From Streptomyces sp. MNU76 (lineage in GTDB: Bacteria > Actinomycetota > Actinomycetes > Streptomycetales > Streptomycetaceae): a DNA stretch of 64,000 nt. Both the position numbers and the translations under genes were made by a program. Of this stretch, positions 19,072-27,849 are shown piece by piece. The DNA lies in NCBI RefSeq assembly GCF_020982545.1, contig NZ_JAJKLK010000019.1, positions 558,001-622,000 of the forward strand, read 5' to 3'. The notes under the pieces are model-generated. The model saw only the letters and a program-made list of their open reading frames with translations, was not told the DNA's origin and made no database searches. Within the stretch, counting starts at the first letter, position 1. The number at the start of each line of letters is the position of its first letter.

Positions 19072-20121
19072 TCAGCGCGCCCCGGTGCCGCCCGCGACCG
19101 GTGCCGTACGCCGTCGGCCCGCCCGGCCGACGAACACCGCCACCACGGCCAGCAGCAGCCCGACCGCCGCCGCGCCGCCCCCGATCGTCACCAGCTCCGA
19201 GTCCAGCTCGGGGTGCCTGGTCTTCGACGTGCCGTCCGGGGTGGCCAGGTGCTCCTCGCCCTTGTACGCCACCGGCGCGGTGCGGTCCTCCGGCGGCTTC
19301 CCCGCGGCCTCGACCGCGGCGGGCGCGTCGACGATGCCGTACCCGTCCAGCGGGCTGTGCCCCTGGGCGGCGTGCCCGGCGGTCGTGGTCAGGATCGTCC
19401 TGACCTGGGCCGGGGTCAGCTTGTCGTTGCGGGAGAGCATCAGGGCGACGACACCGGAGGCGAGCGCCGTCGCGGGCGAGGTGCCGTCGATCGTCGCGTA
19501 GCCGCCGCCGTCGCTCGCGCTCATGATGTCCACGCCGGGTGCCGCGACCGCGTTGTACGTCCGCACGGTGGAGAACGCGGCCCGGGTGCCGTCCTGCTGG
19601 AGCGCGGCGACCGCGATCACACCCGGGTAACCCGCCGGGTACTGGGCATCGTTGAAGAGGTCGCCGTTGTTGCCCGCCGAGGCGAGGACCGGGACGCCCG
19701 CCAGGGCGGCGCGGCCCACGGCGTCGGTCTCGTCCTCGTCGTAGCTGTTGCCGAGCATCTGGTCGCCGATCGACATGGAGATCACGTCCGCGCCGTGCTC
19801 GATCGCGTAGTCGATCCCCTGCGCGATGGGGTTGCCGCCCTTGGGGTACCCCGGCTCGCCGCTCCCGTCGGTCACCCGCAGCGAGAGGATCTTCGCCTTC
19901 GGGGCGACCTTGAGGACGTCCGAGGCCATGGCCGTACCGTGCCGGCCCTCGTTGTCCGCCTCCTCGGAGTCCGAGCCCTCCCCGATGTAGTCGGGGCCCG
20001 TGGTCACCTTCCCCTTCAGAGCGGGATGGTCGGCGTCCACGCCGGTGTCGAGGACCGCGACGGTGACGCCCTCGCCCTGGGCGACCTGCTGTGCCGCGCA
20101 CAGCTTCAGCGTCTGCCTCAT
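19072..20121 (-). CDS. Subtilisin-family (S8) serine protease, mycosin-like, no signal peptide
   Basis: 349 aa. Triad visible as D25 (VAVLDTGV), H61 (GRHGTAMAS) and S215 (DGTSPATALASG). The C-terminus has one membrane span followed by a basic tail (VGLLLAVVAVFVGRAGRRR), as in mycosin-like proteases. Secreted relatives begin with a signal peptide and an ~15-residue lead-in. Here the ATG (20121) overlaps the aminotransferase stop as ATGA, and only ~15 residues precede the protease fold, none of them signal-like. Upstream in frame there is no signal either. Export is therefore doubtful; an N-terminal deletion is possible. No ESX genes nearby. Confidence 0.85.
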   Translation of the reverse strand: MRQTLKLCAAQQVAQGEGVTVAVLDTGVDADHPALKGKVTTGPDYIGEGSDSEEADNEGRHGTAMASDVLKVAPKAKILSLRVTDGSGEPGYPKGGNPIAQGIDYAIEHGADVISMSIGDQMLGNSYDEDETDAVGRAALAGVPVLASAGNNGDLFNDAQYPAGYPGVIAVAALQQDGTRAAFSTVRTYNAVAAPGVDIMSASDGGGYATIDGTSPATALASGVVALMLSRNDKLTPAQVRTILTTTAGHAAQGHSPLDGYGIVDAPAAVEAAGKPPEDRTAPVAYKGEEHLATPDGTSKTRHPELDSELVTIGGGAAAVGLLLAVVAVFVGRAGRRRTAPVAGGTGAR

Positions 20122-21338
20122 CGCAGCGTCGTCATGAACTTCCCCAACCGGGAGATCCCCTCCCGCAGTTCGTCCGCCGAGGCCGCGTAGGAGAGGCGGA
20201 CGTGGGTGTCGGCGGTGTGGGTGCCGAAGTCCCGGCCGGGCGTCAGGGCCACGTGCGCCTCCCGCAGGGCCCGTTCGCAGAACTCCCAGGAGGTCAGGCC
20301 GGTCCCGCTGACGTCGAAGTAGACGTAGAACGCCCCGTCGGGCGGCACCGGGACCGGCAGCCCGATCCGTGCCAGCCCGTCCAGGACCAGCGCGCGCCGC
20401 CCGCCGAACTCCACCCGGCGCGCCTCGCACACCGCGAGGGACTCGGGGGTGAAACAGGCGAGGGCGGCGTGCTGGGCCGGGGCGGAGGCGCAGAGGAAGT
20501 AGTTCTGGGCCAGCCGCTCCAGGGCCGGTACGAGAGGCTCCGGGACGACGCACCAGCCGAGCCGCCAGCCGGTCATCCCGAAGTACTTCGAGAAGCTGTT
20601 GATCACGACGGCACCGGGGTCGTACGACAGCGCGCTGCGCGGCGGCCGGCCCCGCTCGTCGTGGTCGCCGAGGTCGAGGTAGATCTCGTCGACGAGACGC
20701 CACGCGTCCCGCTCACGGGCCAGTTCGCAGAGCGCGGCGAGTTCGTCGGCCGGGACGGAGGTGCCGGTCGGGTTGGACGGGGTGGCGACCATGAGCCCGC
20801 GCGTACGGTCCGTCCAGTGCGTCCGCACCGCCGCCGTGTCCAGCTGGAACCGGCTCGCGGCGGTGGTGGGCACCAGCGTGACGTCGGCGCCGAAGCTCTC
20901 CACGATCTGCCGGTTGCACGGGTAGGACGGGTCGCCGATGAGCACCTCGTCACCGGGGTCGACGAGCGCGGCGGTGGCCAGCACGAGCGCGGCCGAGGCG
21001 CCGGCCGTGACGACGACCCGGCCCGGGTCGACCTCGACGCCGTGCCGGTCGCCGTAGAACCCGGCGATGGCCTCCCGCAGGGCGGGCAGTCCGAGTGCCG
21101 CCGTGTACGTCATCGGCCGCCCGTCCATCACCTCCCGCATCGCCTCCACGACGGCCGGGGGTGCGCCGAAGTCCGGTTCGCCGAGGCTGAGTTTGACGAC
21201 GTCATGGCCCTGGGCCGACAGCGCGGCGGCCTGCTTGGCGAACTCCATGGCGTAGAAGGGAGCGACGGCCCGGGCCCGCCGCGAGACCCGCATGCCGCTG
21301 TCGCCGTTCACGTCGTTCACATTGCTCATGCCGCTCAT
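20118..21338 (-). CDS. PLP-dependent aminotransferase, fold type I (class I/II)
   Basis: 406 aa from the ATG at 21338; ATGs at 21329 and 21294 are alternatives, and none has a strong ribosome site. Signatures are LSLGEPDFG, the cofactor-binding VTAGASAALVLA, ATPSNPTGT, and the Schiff-base lysine K251 in NSFSKYFGMTGWRLGW. The C-terminal domain is complete (GRDFGTHTADTHVRLSYA). The amino donor cannot be told. The last four bases overlap the S8 protease start, so the two are translationally coupled. Confidence 0.88.
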   Translation of the reverse strand: MSGMSNVNDVNGDSGMRVSRRARAVAPFYAMEFAKQAAALSAQGHDVVKLSLGEPDFGAPPAVVEAMREVMDGRPMTYTAALGLPALREAIAGFYGDRHGVEVDPGRVVVTAGASAALVLATAALVDPGDEVLIGDPSYPCNRQIVESFGADVTLVPTTAASRFQLDTAAVRTHWTDRTRGLMVATPSNPTGTSVPADELAALCELARERDAWRLVDEIYLDLGDHDERGRPPRSALSYDPGAVVINSFSKYFGMTGWRLGWCVVPEPLVPALERLAQNYFLCASAPAQHAALACFTPESLAVCEARRVEFGGRRALVLDGLARIGLPVPVPPDGAFYVYFDVSGTGLTSWEFCERALREAHVALTPGRDFGTHTADTHVRLSYAASADELREGISRLGKFMTTLR

Positions 21339-21477
21339 GCTGCGGCCTGGAGGGGGCCGGAGGCCAGCGGCGACCGGGGTGCGGACAGGTGGTTGGAGCG
21401 GGGCCGGGGCGAGGGGGACCACCACTGGTTCGCCCCTACCCCGGGCCCTCCTCTCCTCCAGCCCGTTCCGCGTGCCG

Positions 21478-22425
21478 TTAGGCCGTGAGCGCCCCCGCCA
21501 CCAGGCCCGCCGCCCTGGCCACCAGTGGGTTGTCCGTGGGGCCCGCCGGGTCGAGTTTCGTCGACAGGACGGACAGGACGAGGGGCGGGCGGCCGGGGGG
21601 CCAGACGACGCCGACGTCGTTGGCGACACCGTACGCCGCCCCGCCGCCGGTCTTGTCCGCGAGCGTCCAGTCGGCGGGCAGGCCGGCCCGGAACCGCTGG
21701 ACGTTCGTCGAGTTGGAGATCAGCCAGTCCGTCAGCAGCTCCCGGTCCACGTCCCGCAGGGCCCGGCCGAGGAGGAGCCGCGCGTACGTCCCGCCGATGG
21801 CCGAAGGCGTGGTGGTGTCCGTCGTCCGCCATGGCTCCGCCGTGTTCAACTCCGGCTCCCAGCGGTCGAGTCGGGTCGTCCGGTCGCCCAGCGAGCGGCA
21901 GAAGCGGGTGATCGCGCTCGGCCCGCCGAGCTCGCGCAGCAGCAGGTTCCCCGCCCCGTTGTCGCTGTGCGAGACCGTCGCGGAGCACAGCTCCCCGACC
22001 GTCATACCGGCCTCGACGTTCGCCGCCGTGCCCGTGATCGGGCTGTAGCCCGCCGCCTCGACGTACTGCTTCGTGTAGTGGATCCGCCGGGCGAGGTACT
22101 CGCCGTCGCGGTCGAGGTCCCGTAACACCGCCCCGGCGGCGAGCGTCTTGAACACTGAGCAGAGGGGGAACCGCTCGTCCGCGCGGTACGCCACCGTGCG
22201 CCCCGTCGCCGTGTCATGGGCGTAGACCCCGAGGCGCGCGGAGTACTCCCGCTCCAGCTCCGCCAGCTGCCCGGCGAGCCCCGCACCGGCACCGCCCGAG
22301 GCGTACGCCGTCCCGGCACCGAGCGTGCCGAGCGCGCCGACGGTGCCCAGAGCCGCCAGCCCACCGAGGCCGAGCGCCGTCCGACGGCGGGGGAGGGGAC
22401 GTGGGTGCGCTCTCGTGGTTGCCAA
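21478..22425 (-). CDS. Class A beta-lactamase
   Basis: Serine beta-lactamase, 315 aa from a TTG at 22425 with GGAG six bases upstream. A Tat-like signal (PRRRTALGLGGLAALG) precedes an Ala-rich cleavage region. Active-site motifs are all present: S90-V-F-K93, SDN at 154-156, EPELN with E190, and KTG at 258-260. Length is normal for the class. It hydrolyses beta-lactam rings outside the membrane. No blaR/blaI pair is adjacent; the nearest upstream gene is an MFS-pump remnant on the same strand. Confidence 0.93.
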   Translation of the reverse strand: MATTRAHPRPLPRRRTALGLGGLAALGTVGALGTLGAGTAYASGGAGAGLAGQLAELEREYSARLGVYAHDTATGRTVAYRADERFPLCSVFKTLAAGAVLRDLDRDGEYLARRIHYTKQYVEAAGYSPITGTAANVEAGMTVGELCSATVSHSDNGAGNLLLRELGGPSAITRFCRSLGDRTTRLDRWEPELNTAEPWRTTDTTTPSAIGGTYARLLLGRALRDVDRELLTDWLISNSTNVQRFRAGLPADWTLADKTGGGAAYGVANDVGVVWPPGRPPLVLSVLSTKLDPAGPTDNPLVARAAGLVAGALTA

Positions 22426-22484
22426 GGTCGTCTCCGTACAGGTCGTCGTGATCGAGTCGTCGTAGTCTCTGACCGATATGACGA

Positions 22485-22509
22485 GGGCGGGGTTCCGGGA
22501 ACCCCGCCC
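22485..22509 (-). terminator. Perfect 12-bp hairpin after the MFS remnant
   Basis: GGGCGGGGTTCC and GGAACCCCGCCC around one central base. It lies downstream of the minus-strand MFS remnant and upstream of the beta-lactamase. GTGAAC-GACAA-GTTCAC at 22662-22678 is a separate inverted repeat beside the MFS stop. Confidence 0.7.
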
Positions 22510-22681
22510 GCAGTTCGTAGGCAGTGCCGGGCGGCGCTGTTCCGCGGGGCCCGCATTCGACCGGCCGGACTCATGGCTGGATCCGTTTCAGAAGCCTGGA
22601 GGGGACAGCGGGGGCGGCGCCGGAGACGCTGATCCACTACGCGGCATGACGAGGCCGCAGAGTGAACGACAAGTTCACAGG

Positions 22682-23422
22682 TCAGCACAGGTCGGCGACG
22701 ACATCGTCGGAGTCACGGCTGTGGCCACCAGAACTCTGGGTCCGTTGCCGCGGACCTCTCGCGAGCACGTGGACGAACAGGATCGCCATGACTACTGCGC
22801 CTGCCCACATGGCGTGCTGCCAGCCGTCGACGAAGGACTCGTGGGCGGCTCGGGTGAGCGCCTGCGCCTGGGGGCCGGCCCCGTCGGCGGCGTCGCCCGG
22901 TACTCCGTCGAGCCGGGAGTCGATGGCGTCGCGGTAGCCGGCGGTCAGGACCGCTCCGAGCAGCGCGACACCGAGCGCGGTGCCGAACTCCCGGGTGACG
23001 TCGTTGAGCGCGGACGCGACACCTTGACGCTCACGCGGCAAGGCGGATGTGATGGCCTCGGTGGAGGGTGTCATCGTCAACCCCATACCGAGTCCCATGG
23101 CGAGCATGCCGGGGAGGATCGAGAGGTAGCCGCCGTCGACGGAGACGAAGGCGGCCATGAGGACCAGTCCCGCGCCGCCCAGGAATATCCCTGAGGCCAT
23201 CGTCGAGCGGGTGCCGATGCGCGCGGCTGCCCGCGGGGCGAGGCCGGAGGCGAACATCATCAGCAGCGCCATCGGCATGAGCGCCAGGGTGGAGCGAAGG
23301 CCGGACCAGCCGAGCACCGCCTGGAAGTACGGGAAGCGGACCACGAAGATCCCTGCCTGCACGCCGAAGACCGTCAGCTGACACGCTCACAGCGAGTCAC
23401 CAACCTGAGTTGACAACTCCAT
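22682..23422 (-). pseudogene. MFS drug-transporter remnant (DHA2-like), N-terminal half deleted
   Basis: The C-terminal ~230 residues of a 14-span multidrug transporter: FPYFQAVLGWSGLRS, LALMPMALLMMFASGLAPR, MLAMGLGMGLTMTPST, LPRERQGVASALNDVTREFG, and a last span at WAGAVVMAILFVHVLA. Family proteins are about 480-520 aa. Upstream, an ATG at 23422 with AGGA opens an 11-codon frame (MELSTQVGDSL) that stops just before the remnant begins near 23385. This may be the original start followed by a large internal deletion. AGTTGACAACT at 23409-23419 is a short palindrome near that start. Confidence 0.75.
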
Positions 23423-23494
23423 TGGGAATCCTTTCAGGAAGGCATGGTGAATCGGCGCCGGATCAGCGGGCCCTGGCGCTGGAGGACGGTGTGA

Positions 23495-24130
23495 TCACCG
23501 GCGTCGTGTGGCGCGTACGACGACGTCGTGGAGGGGGACCGCTCGGCCCCCGTGGCCGGTGAGTGTGCGGAGGTGCTCCTCGGCGGTGACGATCTCCCAC
23601 TCCCTGCCGTCCAGGCGCGCGGTGATGGCCGCGCAGGTGGCCGACGCTTCGGCAGGAGGGTGGTGCCCGTGGCCGGTAGAGCCCGAGGTGTGCAGGTGCC
23701 CCACGATGAGGAGCGTGCCACCGGGGCCCACCCATCCGGCGATGCGGTCGTAGAACTCCAGCTGGGGCATTGCCGGGTGGGCGTAGTGGGTCATGACCAG
23801 GTCGAACGGCGCGCCCGGGCTCCAGGCGCCCAGATCCGCCTCGACCCACCGCAGGCGCTCGGGAGCCTCGCTCGTCGCCGCCCGCTCGGCAGCGCGAGCA
23901 AGTGCCTTGGACGAGATGTCGGCCGCGGTGACGTGCCAGCCGTGGGATGCGAGCCAGATCGCCTCGGCACCGCCGCCACACCCCGCATCCAGCGCCGTGC
24001 CCGGTGTCAGGCCGCTGGTCTCACGAGCGAGGTACGGGTTGGGCGGGTTGTCGCCCATGGATACGGGGCCGCCGGCCTGCCCCTGTTGCCAGTGCCGCTC
24101 CCAGAAGTCCTTGTCGAATCCGTGCGTCAC
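23495..24130 (-). CDS. Class I SAM-dependent methyltransferase
   Basis: 211 aa from the GTG at 24130 (GAGGAG upstream). Rossmann-like methyltransferase: motif I ALDAGCGGGAEAIWLA, an acidic residue after beta-2 (TAADISSKAL), WVEADLGAW, and motif IV (LVMTHYAHP). It resembles the thiopurine/tellurite-resistance-like group that starts with FWERHW. Substrate unknown. It is transcribed away from the XRE-cupin gene; this divergent regulator/methyltransferase arrangement suggests the regulator controls it. Confidence 0.85.
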   Translation of the reverse strand: MTHGFDKDFWERHWQQGQAGGPVSMGDNPPNPYLARETSGLTPGTALDAGCGGGAEAIWLASHGWHVTAADISSKALARAAERAATSEAPERLRWVEADLGAWSPGAPFDLVMTHYAHPAMPQLEFYDRIAGWVGPGGTLLIVGHLHTSGSTGHGHHPPAEASATCAAITARLDGREWEIVTAEEHLRTLTGHGGRAVPLHDVVVRATRRR

Positions 24131-24224
24131 GTATCGCCCTCCTCGTTCGCAACGCCCCTCTGCGGGTGCGTTCCTCGGCTCGTTCTTCACGGTGCCGAGA
24201 GAGAGGGCAGGTGCGCAAACCTTG

Positions 24225-24238
24225 TTGCCGAATGGCAA
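24225..24238. promoter_or_regulatory. Palindrome TTGCC-GAAT-GGCAA, candidate XRE operator
   Basis: A perfect 14-base inverted repeat ending nine bases before the XRE-cupin ATG, in the divergent gap with the methyltransferase. The site at 4568-4583 differs by one base within the shared 15-mer. Location suggests autoregulation. Confidence 0.55.
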
Positions 24239-24247
24239 AATGACGGA

Positions 24248-24844
24248 ATGGATGAAGCCATCGACCGCACCCTGGACGCCGTCGGAGCGAGGTTGAAACG
24301 CCTTCGGCTGCATCGGGACGTCACGCTCGCCGACCTCGCGGCGGAGACCGGTATTTCCACCAGCACCTTGTCCCGGCTCGAGGCGGGCCTGCGGCGCCCC
24401 ACGCTTGAGCAGCTACTTCCGCTTGCTCGCGCCTACGGGGTCACACTCGACGAGCTCGTCGATGCGCCGCCCACGGGCGACCCCCGCATCAACCTGCGTC
24501 CCATCTCCTGCAGCGACGGCTCGGTCATCCTGCCGCTGACCCGCAGGCCCGGGGGGATCCAGGCCTACAAGTTCGTCCTGCCGACCGGAAGCGACGACGC
24601 CGAACCGGACCTGCGCACCCACGAGGGCTACGACTGGGTCTACGTCCTCAACGGAACGCTCCGCCTTGTACTCGGGGAACACGACCTCATCCTCAAGTCC
24701 GGGGAAGCCGCGGAGTTCGACACGCGCACCCCGCACTGGTTCGGGGCCACCTGCGCCGGCCCCGTCGAGTACCTGAGTCTCATCGGGAAACAAGGCGAAC
24801 GCGCACACGTCCGTGCGGCACCGAGACAAGGCCCGGCCGAGTAG
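24248..24844 (+). CDS. XRE-cupin transcriptional regulator
   Basis: 198 aa from the ATG at 24248. Residues 14-72 are an XRE helix-turn-helix (RLKRLRLHRDVTLADLAAETGISTSTLSRLEAG). Residues ~105-185 are a cupin (THEGYDWVYVLNGTLRLVLG, GEAAEFDTRTPHWFGA). There is no strong ribosome site before the ATG and the operator-like palindrome ends at -9, so transcription may start near the codon. It probably represses itself and the divergent methyltransferase; the ligand sensed by the cupin is unknown. Confidence 0.88.
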   Translation: MDEAIDRTLDAVGARLKRLRLHRDVTLADLAAETGISTSTLSRLEAGLRRPTLEQLLPLARAYGVTLDELVDAPPTGDPRINLRPISCSDGSVILPLTRRPGGIQAYKFVLPTGSDDAEPDLRTHEGYDWVYVLNGTLRLVLGEHDLILKSGEAAEFDTRTPHWFGATCAGPVEYLSLIGKQGERAHVRAAPRQGPAE

Positions 24845-25057
24845 GAAGGCTCAGGGACCACACATCCGGGACCACTGCTGCTCGTGGACAGCTCCGCTGC
24901 GGTCCTCCGGCGATCTCGGCTCGGGCTGATCGGTGACGGTGCGCGACGGCGACGGGCGCAGTGCCGTTCACCGAGAACGGCGCCGGCACGGCCACCGGCG
25001 CACGTAATGCCCTCGGTGATTGCAGCGGCCCTGGCCGCCAGACGCCCCTCCGGGGAC

Positions 25058-26345
25058 ATGAAGAAGGCGGGGCTCGAAAGCCCCGCCCACATGCTGCGGA
25101 TGGCCAACCGCACCCGCGAGCGTCAGCCGCTGCTGGCGGTCCTCTCCGAGCACGTCACTACCGAGTGGCAGCGCCTGCGGATCCTGCTGGACGCGGCGAA
25201 ACAAGCCCGGCTGGGCGAGCAGTTCACCGTCGACGGCGTCACCTGGCAGCGCGCCGCCAGCAAGGCCGCCGCGCGCCGACCTGAACTTCTCGGCTCCGAA
25301 CCGATCCGGGTGATCAACAGGGACACCGGCGAACTGGTACGCCTGGCCTACGAGGAGAACAGCGCTTTCTGGCAATGGGCCGTGGTGGAGACCCTGCGCC
25401 TGGCCGGGCTGTGCCGCGAGGAACTCGTTGAGCTGACCCACCTGAGCGTCCGTCAATACCAGCGCCCCAACGGCGAGGTCGTCGCCCTGCTGGTGGTCAG
25501 TCCGTCCAAGAGCGACCGCGAGCGCGTCATCCCGATGTCCGTGGAGCCGTTCCACGTCACCGCGCAGATCATCCGCCGCCACGGCGAGGAGCACGGGACC
25601 GTCCCGGTCTGCCCCCGCTACGACCAGAGCGAACGCACCTGGTGCGAGCCGCTGCCCTACCTCTTCCAGCGAGTGCAGAGCGGCACTCCGCGGGCCCTGT
25701 CGGTCAGCGGGGTGCGCCAGATCGTCCTCGATGCCGCCAAGGCCCTGATCCCCACCCACCCGGAGTTCGCCGAAATCCGCTTCGCCCCGCACGACTTCCG
25801 CAGGCTCTTCGCCACCGACCTGGTCAACAACGGACTGCCCATCCACATCGGCGCGGCCCTGCTCGGCCACTTCGACATCCAGACCACCCGCGGCTACGTC
25901 GCCGTCTTCGACGAGGACGTCATCGCCCACTACACCGAATTCCTCGACCGCCGCCGGGCCAAGCGGCCCCCAACCGAGTACCGCCAGCCGACCAGCGAAG
26001 AGTGGAGTGACTTCCAAGAGCACTTCGACAAGCGCAAGGTCGAACTCGGGTCCTGCGGACGCCCCTACGGCACGCCCTGCGCCCATGAGTACGCCTGCAT
26101 TCGCTGCCCGATGCTGTCAATCAACCCCAAGATGCTGCCCCGCCTCGACGAACTGGAGACCGACCTACTGGCCCGCCGCCAACGCGCCAAAGACGAAGGC
26201 TGGCGCGGTGAGGTCGAAGGACTCGACCTCACCCTGCGGTTCCTGCGCAGCAAACGCGCCCAGGCCCACCGCACCGCCGCTATGGGGCAGGGTGGACCTG
26301 GGCATGCCCACACGGTCCCGGCACCACTCCGGCCACGGCGCATGA
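25058..26345 (+). pseudogene. Large tyrosine recombinase, 5'-truncated, frameshift near the end
   Basis: Family sequence starts abruptly near 25079 (SPAHMLRMANRTRERQP); the open frame before it (from 24884) is arginine-rich and unlike the family. The catalytic domain is present: R in LAGLCREELVEL, HDFRRLFATDL, GHFDIQTTRGYVAVF with the tyrosine, then the Cys cluster CGRPYGTPCAHEYACIRC. The usual ending is in another frame (LWGRVDLGMPTRSRHHSGHGA, stop at 26345), shifted near 26280-26290. It resembles the second gene of Tn554-like elements. A dead copy marking an older insertion at this site. Confidence 0.75.
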
Positions 26346-26472
26346 CCTCCGCGGCCCTGCTGCACGCGGTCACGTCGGTCGCGTCTCGGCCCCGGCACTC
26401 GATCGATCGGGCAGACTGGCCTAGTCCGGCCCCCCCACGCAGCGCTCGAAGGTCGACATGGGGTGATGGTCG

Positions 26473-26962
26473 ATGACCGACGCACCGAGTCTTGCGATTC
26501 CGCTGCGCTCGTGGCGCGCTCGCGTCCAGCCGGCAGACGTAGGCCTGCCCTTCCGGCCGGGCTCGCGCAGGATTGCGGATTGCGTCGTGAGGAGGTCGCC
26601 TGGCTCGCCGCGTCTCACCGGACTACGTCAAACGTCTCGAGCAGGGCCGCGCGCATCCCAGCGGTGCCGTCCTGCGCGCGTTCTCACGGCCGCTGCGCCT
26701 GGCGGAGGCCGAGTACGAACTGGCCTGCCGCCTGGCAGGGCACGCCGCCGAAAGCGGCGGACTGGTGCCTCAGCGCATCTGCCCCGGCGTGCAGCGCCTG
26801 CTCGACCGCCTGACCGACACCCCGATCGCCGTCTTCGACGCGGCCTGGACCTTCATCTAGCACAACGATCCGTGGGCCGCGCTGACCGGAGACGACCGGC
26901 GCGGCCGCGGTGGCCGGTCGGCGAACATCGTGTGGCGAGCCTTCCACGACGACAAGTCGTGA
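26473..26962 (+). pseudogene. MmyB-like XRE regulator, heavily decayed
   Basis: The ATG at 26473 opens LRSWRARVQP. The HTH part continues in a second frame (LRREEVAWLA) and then a third (SPDYVKRLEQGRAHPSGAVLRAF). This leads to the PAS-like ligand domain (RLLDRLTDTPIAVFDAAWTFI), broken by an amber codon at 26858-26860, then HNDPWAALTGDD and a stop at 26962. Intact relatives are about 260-280 aa. Two frame changes, one nonsense codon and a missing C-terminus mean real decay, not a single sequencing slip. Confidence 0.7.
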
Positions 26963-27067
26963 TCGACTGGGCGCTGGGCCGGCCGAAGCCGGTCGGCCGG
27001 GAACTGGACGCGGCGGTGCAGCGGCGCTCGCCTCACACCGAGCTGGTGGACCGGCCCGAGTGGGCAC

Positions 27068-27676
27068 TCAGGTGGTCAGGGTGGCCGGTCGAGGTTGCCG
27101 CAGCCCCTGGAGGAGCAGTTCGATCAGGCGGCGGGGGTCGTAGCGGGGGTCGTCGTCGCGCCCGATGCAGAGGTTGCCGATGCCGCGCATCAGTTCGTAG
27201 GGCTGGATGCCGGGCCGGATGTCGCCCGCCTCGACCGCGGCGTCGAGGAGTTGGGCGCTCACGGGCTCCAGGCGGTCGACGAGGTAGGTGTGCAGCGTGG
27301 CGAAGCGGTCGCTGTCGGACTGCAGGGCGTCGGCGAGTCCGTGCTTGGTGGCCAGAAAGTCGACGAAGAGGTCGATCCACTGACGCAGTGCGTCGAACGG
27401 GGATTCCGAACTGGCCAGCAGCTTCGGTCCGGCCTCGACGCATGCCTCGATCTGATGGCGGTAGACGGCGGTGACGAGGTCCGCCCGGGTCGGGAAGTGG
27501 CGGTAGATCGTGGCCATTCCCACGCCCGCCCGTTCGGCGATCTGGCGAATCGGCGCGTCGACTCCGGAGGTGACGAACACCTCGGCGGCGGCGGTGAGTA
27601 CGGTCTGCTGGTTGCGCAGCGCGTCGGTCCGCTTGCTCCGGGTCGGTACCTTCCCCGTGGGGCTCTCGCTGGGCAT
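27068..27676 (-). CDS. TetR/AcrR-family repressor
   Basis: 202 aa from the ATG at 27676, just behind a GTG at 27679 with GGAAGAG upstream. The N-terminal HTH is typical (ILTAAAEVF-type helix, IRQIAERAGVGMATIYRHFPTRADLV). The C-terminal ligand domain is all-helical. It faces the alpha/beta hydrolase gene across 170 bases that contain a 21-base inverted repeat, so it probably represses that gene and itself. Confidence 0.88.
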   Translation of the reverse strand: MPSESPTGKVPTRSKRTDALRNQQTVLTAAAEVFVTSGVDAPIRQIAERAGVGMATIYRHFPTRADLVTAVYRHQIEACVEAGPKLLASSESPFDALRQWIDLFVDFLATKHGLADALQSDSDRFATLHTYLVDRLEPVSAQLLDAAVEAGDIRPGIQPYELMRGIGNLCIGRDDDPRYDPRRLIELLLQGLRQPRPATLTT

Positions 27677-27729
27677 CACGCTCTTCCTTCCGGCGCCGCT
27701 TGACGAAACGGAGCGCTGTTCCGGATATT

Positions 27730-27750
27730 AAGTGGTGCGACGCTCCACTT
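27730..27750. promoter_or_regulatory. Candidate TetR operator, AAGTGG-N9-CCACTT
   Basis: Six-base arms at 27730-27735 and 27745-27750 in the divergent tetR/hydrolase gap. GGAGCG upstream and CGCTCC at 27741-27746 form a second, wider inverted pair. Confidence 0.5.
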
Positions 27751-27849
27751 CAGGTTAGCTGAAAACCGGGCGCCCCCACCTCCCTTGTCCTACCGCTTCC
27801 GAACCGGACCGGTGGCCGACAAGGCCCGCAGATAAGGAAACCGCGCATC

